A DNA stretch of 64,000 nt from 20CM-2-65-7 sp963830455 (GTDB lineage Bacteria > Gemmatimonadota > Gemmatimonadetes > Gemmatimonadales > GWC2-71-9), in NCBI GenBank assembly GCA_963830455.1, contig CAWHMT010000002.1:620001-684000 (forward strand). Reading direction: 5' to 3'. The position numbers and the translations under genes were made by a program. Below the pieces are notes generated by a model, which made no database searches, was not told the origin of the DNA, and saw only the letters and a program-made list of their open reading frames with translations. Positions 18,625 through 27,540 of the stretch are shown here, piece by piece (the stretch's first letter is position 1; every line of letters starts with the position of its first letter).

Positions 18625-21600
18625 CTATTTGCCGCGCTCCACGCGCAGGACGCGCGTCAGTTTCTTCCCGTCAACGGTGATCTCGACGAGATAGTCGCCC
18701 GTTGCGACGACGTTCTGCGGGCCGCCAAATCCGCCACCACCTCCACCGGTCGGGCGGCCGAACGCCTGCGCGACGAAGTTCAGCGCGCCGAATCCTCCAC
18801 CCCCGCCCCCCCCGGTTTGTCCGGGACGTCGCAGCAGGTTGCCGAGCTGCTGGAGCATGGCGACGTCGGGCGGCGCGTCGCTGCCTTCAGCGCTTTCGCT
18901 GCCGATCGCGGCTGCTGAGCCACCAGCGGCGGGCGCGCGCGGCGTCGTCTCACCCGGCCGCTCATTGAACCGGCCCGCCGTGAACACCGCCCCGCCACCA
19001 CCGCCACCTCCACCGCCTCCACCACCTCCACCGAATCCGAAACGCTGAGCGATCCCTTGGACATCACCGGCCAGCAACAGTTGTTTGATCGGGTCGAGCT
19101 GGGCGGCATTCCCACCTGCCTTACTCAGCGAATCGAACACGACGTTGATGCGCGCCACGAGCCAGGCACTGTCGCGCTTCTGGGACGGCGACAGCGCGAC
19201 CGGCGGTGGGGTCTTGCCCTGGAAGTTCCAGGTGACGCGGTGCAGGCCGGCGCCGGCCGGTCCCTGGACCGTCCGCACCGTGTCGCCGCGCACGTCGCGA
19301 ATTACGATCTGCGTGCGCGCCCGCCGATCGGTGCTGCCCGTCGTGAGCCGATACACGATCTCGGCGCCGTACTGCGGGCTGGGCGAACGGAACGTCTTCT
19401 GCCCCGCGCTGCCCCCGCCCAGCGGTGACTGCCCGTACTGATACGCCGTCGTGGGCTGGAACAGATACGCGCTCGCCGCAATCGCGCTGTCAGTGAGCTG
19501 CTCCAGGGGCGCGATGTTCACGATCCAGAGTGAGCGGCCGTGCGTTGCCGCGATCAGGTCACGCTCGCGCGGATGGATCTTGAGATCGTGCACGGGCACC
19601 GTCGGGAATCCGGTCATGAACCGCTGCCACGATCCGCCCCGGTTGAACGAGACATAGGCGCCGACGTCCGTGCCGAGGAACAGCAGATCGCGATTCGTGA
19701 CGTCTTCCCGAATCACGTGGACGTAGTTGGGAACGCCCGCGTCGGCCGGAAGATTGTTGACGATCGAGCGGAACGACTTCCCGAAGTCGCTCGTCGCGTA
19801 CACGTACGGCTTGTAGTCGCCGTTGCGATGATTGTCGAACGTGACGTAGAACGTCGCCGTGTCAAAGCGCGACGGCTCGATCCGGCTGACGTACGTGCCG
19901 GCAGGAACGCCGGGGAAACGGCCGGTGAGCTCCTCCCATGTCCCGCCGTCGTTGCGCGTGAGCCAGACCTTGCCGTCGTCGGTCCCCGCGAACAAGAGGC
20001 CGGGCCGCACCGGCGACTCCGACAGCGACACGATCGTGCAGAACGTCTCGGCGCCGGTCACGTCGGGCGTGATGCCACCCGTCGTGCGGGTCGAGACGCG
20101 AATCTTCATCGAATCCTTGGTGGTGAGATCGGGCGAGATGGGATAGAGGTCTTCACCGCGCCGCGTCGACTTCATCACCTTGCTCGCGCCGACGTAGAAG
20201 ATCTCGGGGTTATGCGCCGAGATCAGGAACGGCGTGTTCCAGTTCCAACGCAGATCGATCTCAGAGGAATCGGCCTTCTGCCGCCCGCGCAGCTCGGCGA
20301 TACGGCGCTTCTGCGCCGAGGTCTCGGGACGTGTCGTGTCGGGCCGCTCGATCACGACCGAGTCTTCGAAAATCGTGTAGCGCGGACGCCAGTTCGGTTT
20401 CTGCAGCACCGTACGGTCGCCGGTCGCGAAATTCAGGCGCGACATGTTGCCGCCCTGCGACTCGACATAGATGATGTTCGGATCGGTGGGATCCGAGGCC
20501 GTGTAGAAGCCATCGCCGCCGCCCACCGTCGTCCAGTCGGCGTTGGTGATATCGCCCTGGCGCCGCCGCGACGGCCCGCACCAGGAGCCGTTGTCCTGAT
20601 AGCCCGCGCACACGCCGTACGGAAAATTCATGTCGTAGCTGACGATGTAGGGCTGGCCGATCGCGAACGTGTTCAAGAAGTCCCAGTTGCCGCCCCTGTC
20701 CCACGACTGCGCCACGCCGCCGTCGTTGCCGACGATGATGTGATTGGGATCGGTGGGGTCGATCCACATCCCGTGGTGATCGACGTGAATGCCGACCGTG
20801 GCGTTACCGACGGTCTTGCCGCCGTCATTCGAGTAGTTCACGGGCGTCGAAGACCAGTAGACGCGGTTTGCGTCCTTGGGGTCGACGCGCACCTGTGAGT
20901 AATAGAAGGGGCGGACGTTGTTGTTGTTGGTCCGTCCCCACGTCGCGCCCCCGTCGGCGGACCGGTACAGGCCTGACGGCCGCGTCTGCGGCGCCTTGCC
21001 GGGACCGCCCTGTGCATTGGCGTTGGTATCGGCTTCGAGCATCAAGTAGATGATTTTCGGGTCGGACGCGGCGATCGCGATGCCGATGCGTCCCTTGGCC
21101 GTCGTCGGGAGACCGCCGCCCTTCACTTCGGTCCACGTCTTGCCGCCGTCGGTCGTCTTCCACAGGGCGCTGCCCGGACCGCCACTATTAAGGAAGTACG
21201 GCCCTCGCACGCGCTGCCAGCTCGCCGCGAACAGCACCTCGGGATTCGATGGATCCATCGCGACGTCGACGAACCCAGCTTGCGGAGAGATGAACTTCAC
21301 GAGCTGCCACGTCTGGCCGCCGTCGGTCGTCTTGTAGAGCCCGCGCTCGGGGTTCGCCGACCACGGCTGCCCCAACGCCGCGACGTACACGATGTTCGGG
21401 TTGGTCGGATGCACCACGATGCGGCCGATCGCGCCGGTCTTCTCGAGCCCCATGCGCTTCCAGGTCAGACCGCCGTCGGTCGACTTGAAGATCCCGCAGC
21501 CCGGGGAGATGGTGTTGCGCGAATCCTCTTCACCTGTTCCAGCCCAGACCTGCTGCGTGTCGGACGGTGCGATCGCCAGCTCGCCCATCGCGACGCATGG

Positions 21601-21873
21601 ATAGTTGTCGAAGACGGGCCGGAACGTGGTGCCGGCGTTGGTCGTCTTCCAGATTCCGCCGGCCGCCGCCGCCACGAAGAACGTGCGCGAGGGGCTCGGG
21701 ATACCCACGACGCTCGACACGCGTCCGGCCATGTTGGCTGGACCGATGTTGCGCCAGCGGAAGCCGGCGAGCAGCGTCGAGTCGAGCGTGATGGCAGCGG
21801 GGCGTGTTTGAGCGAAGGCGGGGAGAGCGATGAGAGTGAGGACGGCGACGGCCGCCCACGGGCGCTGGAACAT
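18625..21873 (-). CDS. secreted sortilin/VPS10-like beta-propeller protein
   Basis: The 1082-residue protein has a signal peptide (MFQRPWAAVAVLTLIALPAFAQ) and many Asp-box/BNR-type repeats of the form TTDGGxTW, STDGGLTW and SADGGATW, forming a ten-bladed-type propeller over residues about 30-830. An extended region follows with three poly-Gly tracts (about 960, 1035 and 1055). The C-terminus (TGDYLVEITVDGKKLTRVLRV) is a beta domain like a secretion or FlgD-type Ig fold. Relatives are annotated as glycosyl hydrolases, but catalytic activity is unproven. The poly-Gly tracts lie where length variation is likely. Confidence 0.82.
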   Translation of the reverse strand: MFQRPWAAVAVLTLIALPAFAQTRPAAITLDSTLLAGFRWRNIGPANMAGRVSSVVGIPSPSRTFFVAAAAGGIWKTTNAGTTFRPVFDNYPCVAMGELAIAPSDTQQVWAGTGEEDSRNTISPGCGIFKSTDGGLTWKRMGLEKTGAIGRIVVHPTNPNIVYVAALGQPWSANPERGLYKTTDGGQTWQLVKFISPQAGFVDVAMDPSNPEVLFAASWQRVRGPYFLNSGGPGSALWKTTDGGKTWTEVKGGGLPTTAKGRIGIAIAASDPKIIYLMLEADTNANAQGGPGKAPQTRPSGLYRSADGGATWGRTNNNNVRPFYYSQVRVDPKDANRVYWSSTPVNYSNDGGKTVGNATVGIHVDHHGMWIDPTDPNHIIVGNDGGVAQSWDRGGNWDFLNTFAIGQPYIVSYDMNFPYGVCAGYQDNGSWCGPSRRRQGDITNADWTTVGGGDGFYTASDPTDPNIIYVESQGGNMSRLNFATGDRTVLQKPNWRPRYTIFEDSVVIERPDTTRPETSAQKRRIAELRGRQKADSSEIDLRWNWNTPFLISAHNPEIFYVGASKVMKSTRRGEDLYPISPDLTTKDSMKIRVSTRTTGGITPDVTGAETFCTIVSLSESPVRPGLLFAGTDDGKVWLTRNDGGTWEELTGRFPGVPAGTYVSRIEPSRFDTATFYVTFDNHRNGDYKPYVYATSDFGKSFRSIVNNLPADAGVPNYVHVIREDVTNRDLLFLGTDVGAYVSFNRGGSWQRFMTGFPTVPVHDLKIHPRERDLIAATHGRSLWIVNIAPLEQLTDSAIAASAYLFQPTTAYQYGQSPLGGGSAGQKTFRSPSPQYGAEIVYRLTTGSTDRRARTQIVIRDVRGDTVRTVQGPAGAGLHRVTWNFQGKTPPPVALSPSQKRDSAWLVARINVVFDSLSKAGGNAAQLDPIKQLLLAGDVQGIAQRFGFGGGGGGGGGGGGGGAVFTAGRFNERPGETTPRAPAAGGSAAAIGSESAEGSDAPPDVAMLQQLGNLLRRPGQTGGGGGGGFGALNFVAQAFGRPTGGGGGGFGGPQNVVATGDYLVEITVDGKKLTRVLRVERGK

Positions 21874-22130
21874 GACGGTCCTCAGTCGAGGTGGAGGTTT
21901 AGTGCAGCAACGGTGTCACCACTCCGACACGAAGGGAAGGGGTCCCTAGCGGCCGCAGGGATTCGCCGACACTCTCGAGTCCATATGTGCCCGTGACAGG
22001 CGTCACCCTTCACAGTGTCGCAGCCATCTACATTTTGCTCCGGCACTAAGATCGTCCCAGGTCGGGACACGCCCACCCGCCCCTCGCGCTCCACCGCAGT
22101 GCCGCGACCTCTCCACTGAGGGATCGGACC

Positions 22131-24776
22131 ATGGCCTGGAATATTTTCGGACGCGATACCACGCCCGAGCAGCTCCCCGCCGAGCTCCGTGCCATCCTCG
22201 CGGAAATGAAGCGCGAGCGCGTAGCGTTCGAAGCGCTGACCAACTCCGCGCGCGACTCCGGTCAGAGTCTGTCGCAGCTCCTGCAGCCCGTCACCGAAGC
22301 GCAGAAGGTCGTGGCCGAGCTGCAGGCGCGCGTCAAATCGCTGGAGCGCCTGGTCCCCGTGCTCGCGACCCTCGACGAACAGACCGAGAACGTTTCCAAG
22401 ACGCAGCGCCGCACTGAGACGCAGCTCACGCAGAACTCGGAGAGCGCCAAGCAGCTGCGCACGGAGATCGATGAGTTGCGCGGCGTCCTGGAGCAGGCGC
22501 TGGCGCTGAAGAACGACGTGGCCGGTTTCCTCGAGCTGGGTGGCGGCTTCAAGGCGCTGCGGATGGATGCCGACACGTTGAGTGGAACGGTGCGCGAGTT
22601 GACGCAGGGGTTCGACCAGGTGCGCGCGCGCCAGGAAGAGCTGCGCAAGACGAGCGAGGCGGTCGCGGCCCGGTTCGGCGCCTTCGAAGACCGGCAGCAG
22701 CAGGTGCAGCGCGGCGTCGCCGAGACCGAGTCGCGCACCGCGGCGGTCGGCCAGACGCTCAAGGACCTGACGCAGGCCGCGAGCGAGGCGGTGCAGACCA
22801 AGCGCCAACTCGCGACGCTCAAGACGCTCGCCGACGGCGTCACCCAGAAAGTCGCCGCGCTGGAGCAGCAGCGCGATGTGGTTGACCGCGCCACCACCGA
22901 GGTGGGCCGTCTCCATGCGCTCATGCAAGACGTGGATGCGAAGATCCGCCGGCACGAGGAGAGCGCCAAGGGGCTGCGTGACCTGGAGTCGAAGGTCGGC
23001 GAGCTCAAGGCGATGCATGCCGAGGTGCTCGAGCGCTCCACCGAAATCACCGCCAATCACGGCGCCGTGAAGCAGGCCGACGACGAGCTGCGCGCCCGTC
23101 TCGGCGCGCTGCGCGACGAAGTGCAGCGGGCCGTGCAGCGCTTCGAGCTGGAGAATCAGGGTCTCGACGCGGTCGGCCAGCGCATCCTCGACTTGCGCGG
23201 TGGGCTCACGGGGATGGAGGGCCGGTTCAAGCTGCTGGAGGAGTCGAGCCGGTCCATTACGGACGTGAATGCCAAAGCGGACGGCCTCACGACGCAGCTC
23301 GATGGGCTGGCCGAAAACGTGGCGATGCTGGGCACGCAGGCCGAGCGCGTGCGCGCGATCGAAGCGAGCACCGGCCGGCTGGGCAGCGCCGTCGACGAGA
23401 TGACGCAGCGCGTGGCGCAGCTCGAGAAGTCGCGTCCCGGCGTGCAGGCGGCGCTCGAAGATGTCGCGATGCTCAGGGGCACGCACGAATCGGTCAGGAC
23501 CGCGCTGGAGCAGGTCGAGGGTGCCGCCGACGAGATGGCGCGCGTGCTCGAGCAGCAGTCAGGAACGAAGGCGTGGCTGACGGGCGTGACGGACCAGATC
23601 AATAAGCTGCGGGCCGAGCTCACGGCCGTCGAAGAGCTGAAGCCGACGGTCGAGTCGGTGCGCGGCGAGGCGGACCGCGTGGCGCAGGCGATGGGCCAGA
23701 TCGACGCCCGCAGCAAGTTGGTGGACGATCTCAACACACGCCTGTCCGAGCTCACCGCCCTCGGCACGCAGCTCGATGAGCGCAGTCGCGACCTGGTGAA
23801 GCGCATGGCGGGCGCGGATGAGCGCTTTGCGGCGCTGGCCGCCCGGGCGGACGAGGCGGCGCGGATCGAGAAACTGGTCCCGGCGGCCGTCGCGACGGTC
23901 GAGCGGGCGGAGCGCCGCGTCGGCGAGGTGGACAGCGCGGTGACGACGCTCGAAGCCCGGGCGCACAATCTCGAGGGCCTCGCCGAGCGCACGCGTGCGC
24001 TGGGTCAGGAGCTCGAGCTGAAACAGACGGCGTTGGACAAGGCGACGGAGCATCTGGACCGGGTGGCCCAGCTGCGCGAGCAAGCGGCGACTGCCGCCCA
24101 GCAGCTCGAAGAGCGCTCGTCGCAGCTGGGGACCGCGGTCACGACCGCCGGCAACCGGCAGATCGAGCTGACGGCGACGCTGGATGAGCTGGACAATCGC
24201 GCCGGCACGCTCCGGTTCGCGCAGAAGCGCATGGCGCAATTCGAGGAGCGGCTCGCCAAGTGGGAGGCGGTCGAATCACAGCTGGCGCGCGCGCTCGAAC
24301 AGATGAGCCAGCGCCAGGCGACGGTCGACGCCATGCAGGCGGACATGCACCGCCTGTACGAGCTCGCGGAGAAAACCACCGACGACGTGCGGTCGATCGC
24401 GGGCGCACGCGAGGAAGTCGGGCAGACGCGCTCCATGCTGGAGACGGTGCTCAGCATGGTGACCCACGTCCACGACGCGGCCAACGGACTCGATCATCGC
24501 AAGCGGCAGGTCGAGCAAGCCGAGGAGCGGCTGGCGCGGGCCGAAGCCATGCTGGCAGAAGTCCAGGCGGGGCTCGAGCGCCTGCAGGGTCAAAAGGCCC
24601 TGATCGATCAAGCCGTCACCCAGTCGAGCGCGCTCGAATTCTATACCAGGCAGGCGGAGACGGTGATCGCGGCGATCAGGCAGGAGCGCGAGATCACGGA
24701 CAACGTGCTCACCGCGGTGAGCCACGTGCGCGAGCAGCGGCGATCGGAGGAGCGGCCGACGAAGCGCAGCGCGTAA
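22131..24776 (+). CDS. very long soluble coiled-coil protein
   Basis: The 881-residue protein has no signal peptide and no membrane segment. From about residue 10 to 870 it is an almost uninterrupted heptad pattern rich in Glu, Gln, Ala, Arg and Leu, with repeated segments of the form ATLDEQTENVSK, LDGLAENVAML and LTALGTQLDERS. I do not recognise a catalytic domain. It resembles SMC- or methyl-accepting-signalling-type coiled coils without the heads. It could be a cytoskeletal or scaffold element. It abuts the convergent chalcone-isomerase-like gene with no gap. Confidence 0.8.
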   Translation: MAWNIFGRDTTPEQLPAELRAILAEMKRERVAFEALTNSARDSGQSLSQLLQPVTEAQKVVAELQARVKSLERLVPVLATLDEQTENVSKTQRRTETQLTQNSESAKQLRTEIDELRGVLEQALALKNDVAGFLELGGGFKALRMDADTLSGTVRELTQGFDQVRARQEELRKTSEAVAARFGAFEDRQQQVQRGVAETESRTAAVGQTLKDLTQAASEAVQTKRQLATLKTLADGVTQKVAALEQQRDVVDRATTEVGRLHALMQDVDAKIRRHEESAKGLRDLESKVGELKAMHAEVLERSTEITANHGAVKQADDELRARLGALRDEVQRAVQRFELENQGLDAVGQRILDLRGGLTGMEGRFKLLEESSRSITDVNAKADGLTTQLDGLAENVAMLGTQAERVRAIEASTGRLGSAVDEMTQRVAQLEKSRPGVQAALEDVAMLRGTHESVRTALEQVEGAADEMARVLEQQSGTKAWLTGVTDQINKLRAELTAVEELKPTVESVRGEADRVAQAMGQIDARSKLVDDLNTRLSELTALGTQLDERSRDLVKRMAGADERFAALAARADEAARIEKLVPAAVATVERAERRVGEVDSAVTTLEARAHNLEGLAERTRALGQELELKQTALDKATEHLDRVAQLREQAATAAQQLEERSSQLGTAVTTAGNRQIELTATLDELDNRAGTLRFAQKRMAQFEERLAKWEAVESQLARALEQMSQRQATVDAMQADMHRLYELAEKTTDDVRSIAGAREEVGQTRSMLETVLSMVTHVHDAANGLDHRKRQVEQAEERLARAEAMLAEVQAGLERLQGQKALIDQAVTQSSALEFYTRQAETVIAAIRQEREITDNVLTAVSHVREQRRSEERPTKRSA

Positions 24777-25424
24777 TCAGGACCCGAGGACTTCCGGCAC
24801 CCGTGCGATGACGGTCTTCTTGCCGTTCTCGGAGATCGGCTTGCCGCCCAGGTACACGTCGAACAGCGCCCAGCCGAGCGCCGCGTTGTCGATTGCTCCC
24901 GCTTTCTGCCCGCCGATCGTGACGTGCAGGGTACTGGGCGTGGCCCACGTGAACAGCAGCTCGGTGCCGCTCTTCAGCTCGCTCGCGAAGAAGCCGCGGA
25001 AGGTGGCCAACGCCTCCGCGCCGCCCGGCATGCCGTTTTGAGCCGCGCGCGCGACGCGCGGGGCAAGCGCTTCGTCGAAGGCCGAGGCCATCTGCTCGCC
25101 GCCCACGTCGCGCGTCATGACCAGGCGCAGCGTCATGGGGAACTGCCCCTTGAGCAGCGCCTGGTAAAGGGTCTCGTCCTTCGCCAGGTCGGCGGCGCTT
25201 TTCCCCCGCCAGGCCGCGAGCGCGCCGCGCGCGCCGGCGGCGTCGACGTAGAGGCCAAACGCGTAGACCTTTACCTTGAGCACCGTCCGCGTGCGCACGC
25301 CGGTGCCCGTGAGCACCTGTGAGCCTGCGGGGGTCTCGAGCTCGGTGGGGAACTTGACCTTGGTGTTGGGCTCGGTGACTTCGGAGCCTTGCACCGCGGC
25401 GATCAACAGGAGTGCAGCGAGCAT
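24777..25424 (-). CDS. chalcone isomerase-like protein
   Basis: The 215-residue protein has a short signal-like N-terminus (MLAALLLIAAVQGSEV) and the chalcone-isomerase-like fold: KVYAFGLYVD, LYQALLKGQFPMTLRLVMTRDVGG and ATPSTLHVTIGG. Bacterial members of this group lack the plant catalytic set and are probably lipid or small-molecule binding proteins in the periplasm. It is convergent with the coiled-coil gene and shares no spacer with it. Confidence 0.75.
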   Translation of the reverse strand: MLAALLLIAAVQGSEVTEPNTKVKFPTELETPAGSQVLTGTGVRTRTVLKVKVYAFGLYVDAAGARGALAAWRGKSAADLAKDETLYQALLKGQFPMTLRLVMTRDVGGEQMASAFDEALAPRVARAAQNGMPGGAEALATFRGFFASELKSGTELLFTWATPSTLHVTIGGQKAGAIDNAALGWALFDVYLGGKPISENGKKTVIARVPEVLGS

Positions 25425-25498
25425 GTACGCGCCTTGGGAGCGGGGAAGGAGGGAGATATAACGTCGGCTCGGCGTTGATCGCTACGGGCCGGGCGTCA

Positions 25499-26416
25499 CT
25501 ACCACACCCTCTGCCACCCGATGGACAACGTGCTAAAATTGGCACCGACCCGGACGACGGCGCCCGTGCTGCCCGCGATCTTTATCGAGTTCCGCTGCCC
25601 GACGGGAAGGACCAGTGTGGCGCCCAGGCGTGAGTCGGAATGTCGATCGTTCATTTGAATCCCATCGACGGACGTCTCGCCCCCGGTGTAAAACGTCGCG
25701 TCGAGTGCCGCCCACATCTGGGGTCGGATGTTGTAGCTCAAGTGCGCCTGGAAGGCCGCCATGGGCTCCTGGGTGCGGACCGAGGTGCCGGGGTAGTACG
25801 CACCGTTCTCGGTGAACAGCCAGACGCCGGCATACACATCCATGAGCCAACGGCGCCCGAACGGCTGCGACACCGCGAGCTCGGGCCGGAAGGCCCACCG
25901 CGAAGTGCCCAAGTTGATCAGCTTGTCGGCGTAGTACTGGCCCGTTGGCGCCACCACGTTGAGACTCGCGCCCACGATGGTCCGGCGCGGGGCGCGCGCG
26001 ATCTCAGCCGCCTTGGCGGCCGGGCCACCCCACAGCAGCACGGAGACGCGCAGCCGCATGTCCGAGAGGCCGGAGCGGTCGAGGCTGCTGTCTACGCCCG
26101 TGACCGTTCCCGTTACATGCGCCCAGGAGTACGGCAGCGCTGCCAGCGCCTGGGCAGTCCGCCCGAACAGGGAGAACGATCGCACGAGTCCGAGGGACGG
26201 CGTCTCGACGGACGCCTCCAGATTCTGAATGGCTGAGGAAGCGTCCGTCACGACCCCGCCGTGTGAGAACCCGAAACCGGCCACCAGGACGGTGATATTG
26301 ACGGGAACCCACACGTAGCCCCGCGGATCGAGATCCTGCGCCGATCCGCGCGTCGGGCCGAGCAGCAGGCACAGCGCGACAGCCGGGACGCTCAGAGACT
26401 GCGAGACACTTCGCAT
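25499..26416 (-). CDS. outer-membrane transporter-like beta-barrel
   Basis: The 305-residue protein has a signal peptide ending about residue 26 (RGSAQ) and the pattern of the phenol-degradation MetA-type outer-membrane family: GGVVTDASSAIQNLEASV, VNVVAPTGQYYADKLINLG, SRWAFRPELAVS and a C-terminal tryptophan. It probably forms a barrel pore for hydrophobic compounds, but the substrate is unknown. No catabolic genes are adjacent. Confidence 0.75.
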   Translation of the reverse strand: MRSVSQSLSVPAVALCLLLGPTRGSAQDLDPRGYVWVPVNITVLVAGFGFSHGGVVTDASSAIQNLEASVETPSLGLVRSFSLFGRTAQALAALPYSWAHVTGTVTGVDSSLDRSGLSDMRLRVSVLLWGGPAAKAAEIARAPRRTIVGASLNVVAPTGQYYADKLINLGTSRWAFRPELAVSQPFGRRWLMDVYAGVWLFTENGAYYPGTSVRTQEPMAAFQAHLSYNIRPQMWAALDATFYTGGETSVDGIQMNDRHSDSRLGATLVLPVGQRNSIKIAGSTGAVVRVGANFSTLSIGWQRVW

Positions 26417-26462
26417 CTGACCGCGACGTTAACGTCGGTCTGGAAGTTCTGGAAGCTCCTGC

Positions 26463-26499
26463 AAGTGCCGCCGCCCCCGGTGGAGGCGGCGGCACTTGA
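26463..26499. repeat. 14-bp-arm inverted repeat in a divergent intergenic region
   Basis: CAAGTGCCGCCGCC (26463-26476) and GGCGGCGGCACTTG (26486-26499) are exact complements with a nine-base loop. It lies between divergent genes, where a terminator would not be expected, so it may be an operator, a cruciform or a repeat element. Confidence 0.65.
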
Positions 26500-26550
26500 C
26501 GTCTGCTTGTCGCTGCACTGCCAGCCTTGGTCCCACACGCTGGAGGTGGC

Positions 26551-27540
26551 ATGCGCGTGATCGTAACCGGCGGCACGGGCTTCATTGGCAGTCATCTGAT
26601 AGAGGCGTTGGTCGCGCGTGGGGACGACGTCGTGTGCGTGGGACGGCCGGGGGGGGGACGCGGCTGGCTCGCGGACCCCCCCCGGCCGGTCGGCTATGCG
26701 GGCGTCGGTGTCAATGACCTTGAGCGTCTGGCACGCCTTTTCGAGGGTGCGGATGTGGTCTTTCACCTCGCCGGCCGGAACCACGCCCGCTCTGCGGCCC
26801 AGCTCTACTCGCTCAATACCGACGGCACGGCCTGTGTCGTACGGGCCGCCGCGGTCCACGCGGGGGCGGCTCCGCACCTCGTGTTCGCTTCGTCGATCGC
26901 AGCCGTTGGTCCGTGCCGGGACGGTGGATCGCTGTCCCCCGACTCGACTCCCGCCCCCGTGTCGTGCTATGGGCGATCGAAAATCCTCGCCGAAGCGGTC
27001 CTGCACGCGTTCGCGGATCGCGTGCCGACGACGATCGTGCGGCTGCCGTCGGTCTATGGGCCCCGCGACCGCGGTCTCTTCAAGCTGTTCCGGCTCATTC
27101 AGCGCGGAGTCGCGCTCACGATTGGGTCGTGGGATCGTGAGGTCAGTCTGATTCACGTCAGCGATCTGGTCCAGGGCCTCCTGGTCGCATCGACCCGCCG
27201 CGCTGAGCCGAGTGCGCGGATCTATTATCTCGCGCATCCCGAGCCGGTGACGTGGCGAGCGTTCGCTCGGACGGCAGGGGAGGCGCTGGGACGCGACCCG
27301 CTGTTGGTGAGTGTGCCGGGGCGGCTGGCGCGCGCCGTCGCGCTCGGGTTCGAGACGGTGGCGGCGCTGCGGCACACGTCCAGCAGCCTCAATCGTGAGC
27401 GGGTGCTGGAGATCGCTCAGCGACGCTGGGTCTGCGATCCATCACGTGCGATCACGGAGCTCGGCTTCACGCCGCGGATCACAATCGCTCAGGGGATTCC
27501 ACAGACCGTAGCCTGGTACCGCGACGCCCGATGGCTCTAG
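26551..27540 (+). CDS. NAD-dependent epimerase/dehydratase family protein
   Basis: The start at 26551 is preceded by a good SD (GGAGGT). The 329-residue protein has the Rossmann motif TGGTGFIG at the N-terminus, VFHLAG, FASSIAAVG and the catalytic YGRSK pair (about residue 140), as in extended short-chain dehydrogenases acting on nucleotide sugars or sterol-like substrates. The last 62 bases overlap the 3' end of the convergent GMC oxidoreductase gene. Confidence 0.82.
   Translation: MRVIVTGGTGFIGSHLIEALVARGDDVVCVGRPGGGRGWLADPPRPVGYAGVGVNDLERLARLFEGADVVFHLAGRNHARSAAQLYSLNTDGTACVVRAAAVHAGAAPHLVFASSIAAVGPCRDGGSLSPDSTPAPVSCYGRSKILAEAVLHAFADRVPTTIVRLPSVYGPRDRGLFKLFRLIQRGVALTIGSWDREVSLIHVSDLVQGLLVASTRRAEPSARIYYLAHPEPVTWRAFARTAGEALGRDPLLVSVPGRLARAVALGFETVAALRHTSSSLNRERVLEIAQRRWVCDPSRAITELGFTPRITIAQGIPQTVAWYRDARWL

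Noticed and set aside
19540..20898. A 452-residue plus-strand frame inside the propeller gene
   Set aside because: Antisense shadow of the 1082-residue sortilin-like gene, with Arg/Val-rich composition typical of high-GC shadows.
21882..23486. A 534-residue minus-strand frame
   Set aside because: Antisense of the coiled-coil gene; its Leu/His/Arg repeats mirror the heptads.
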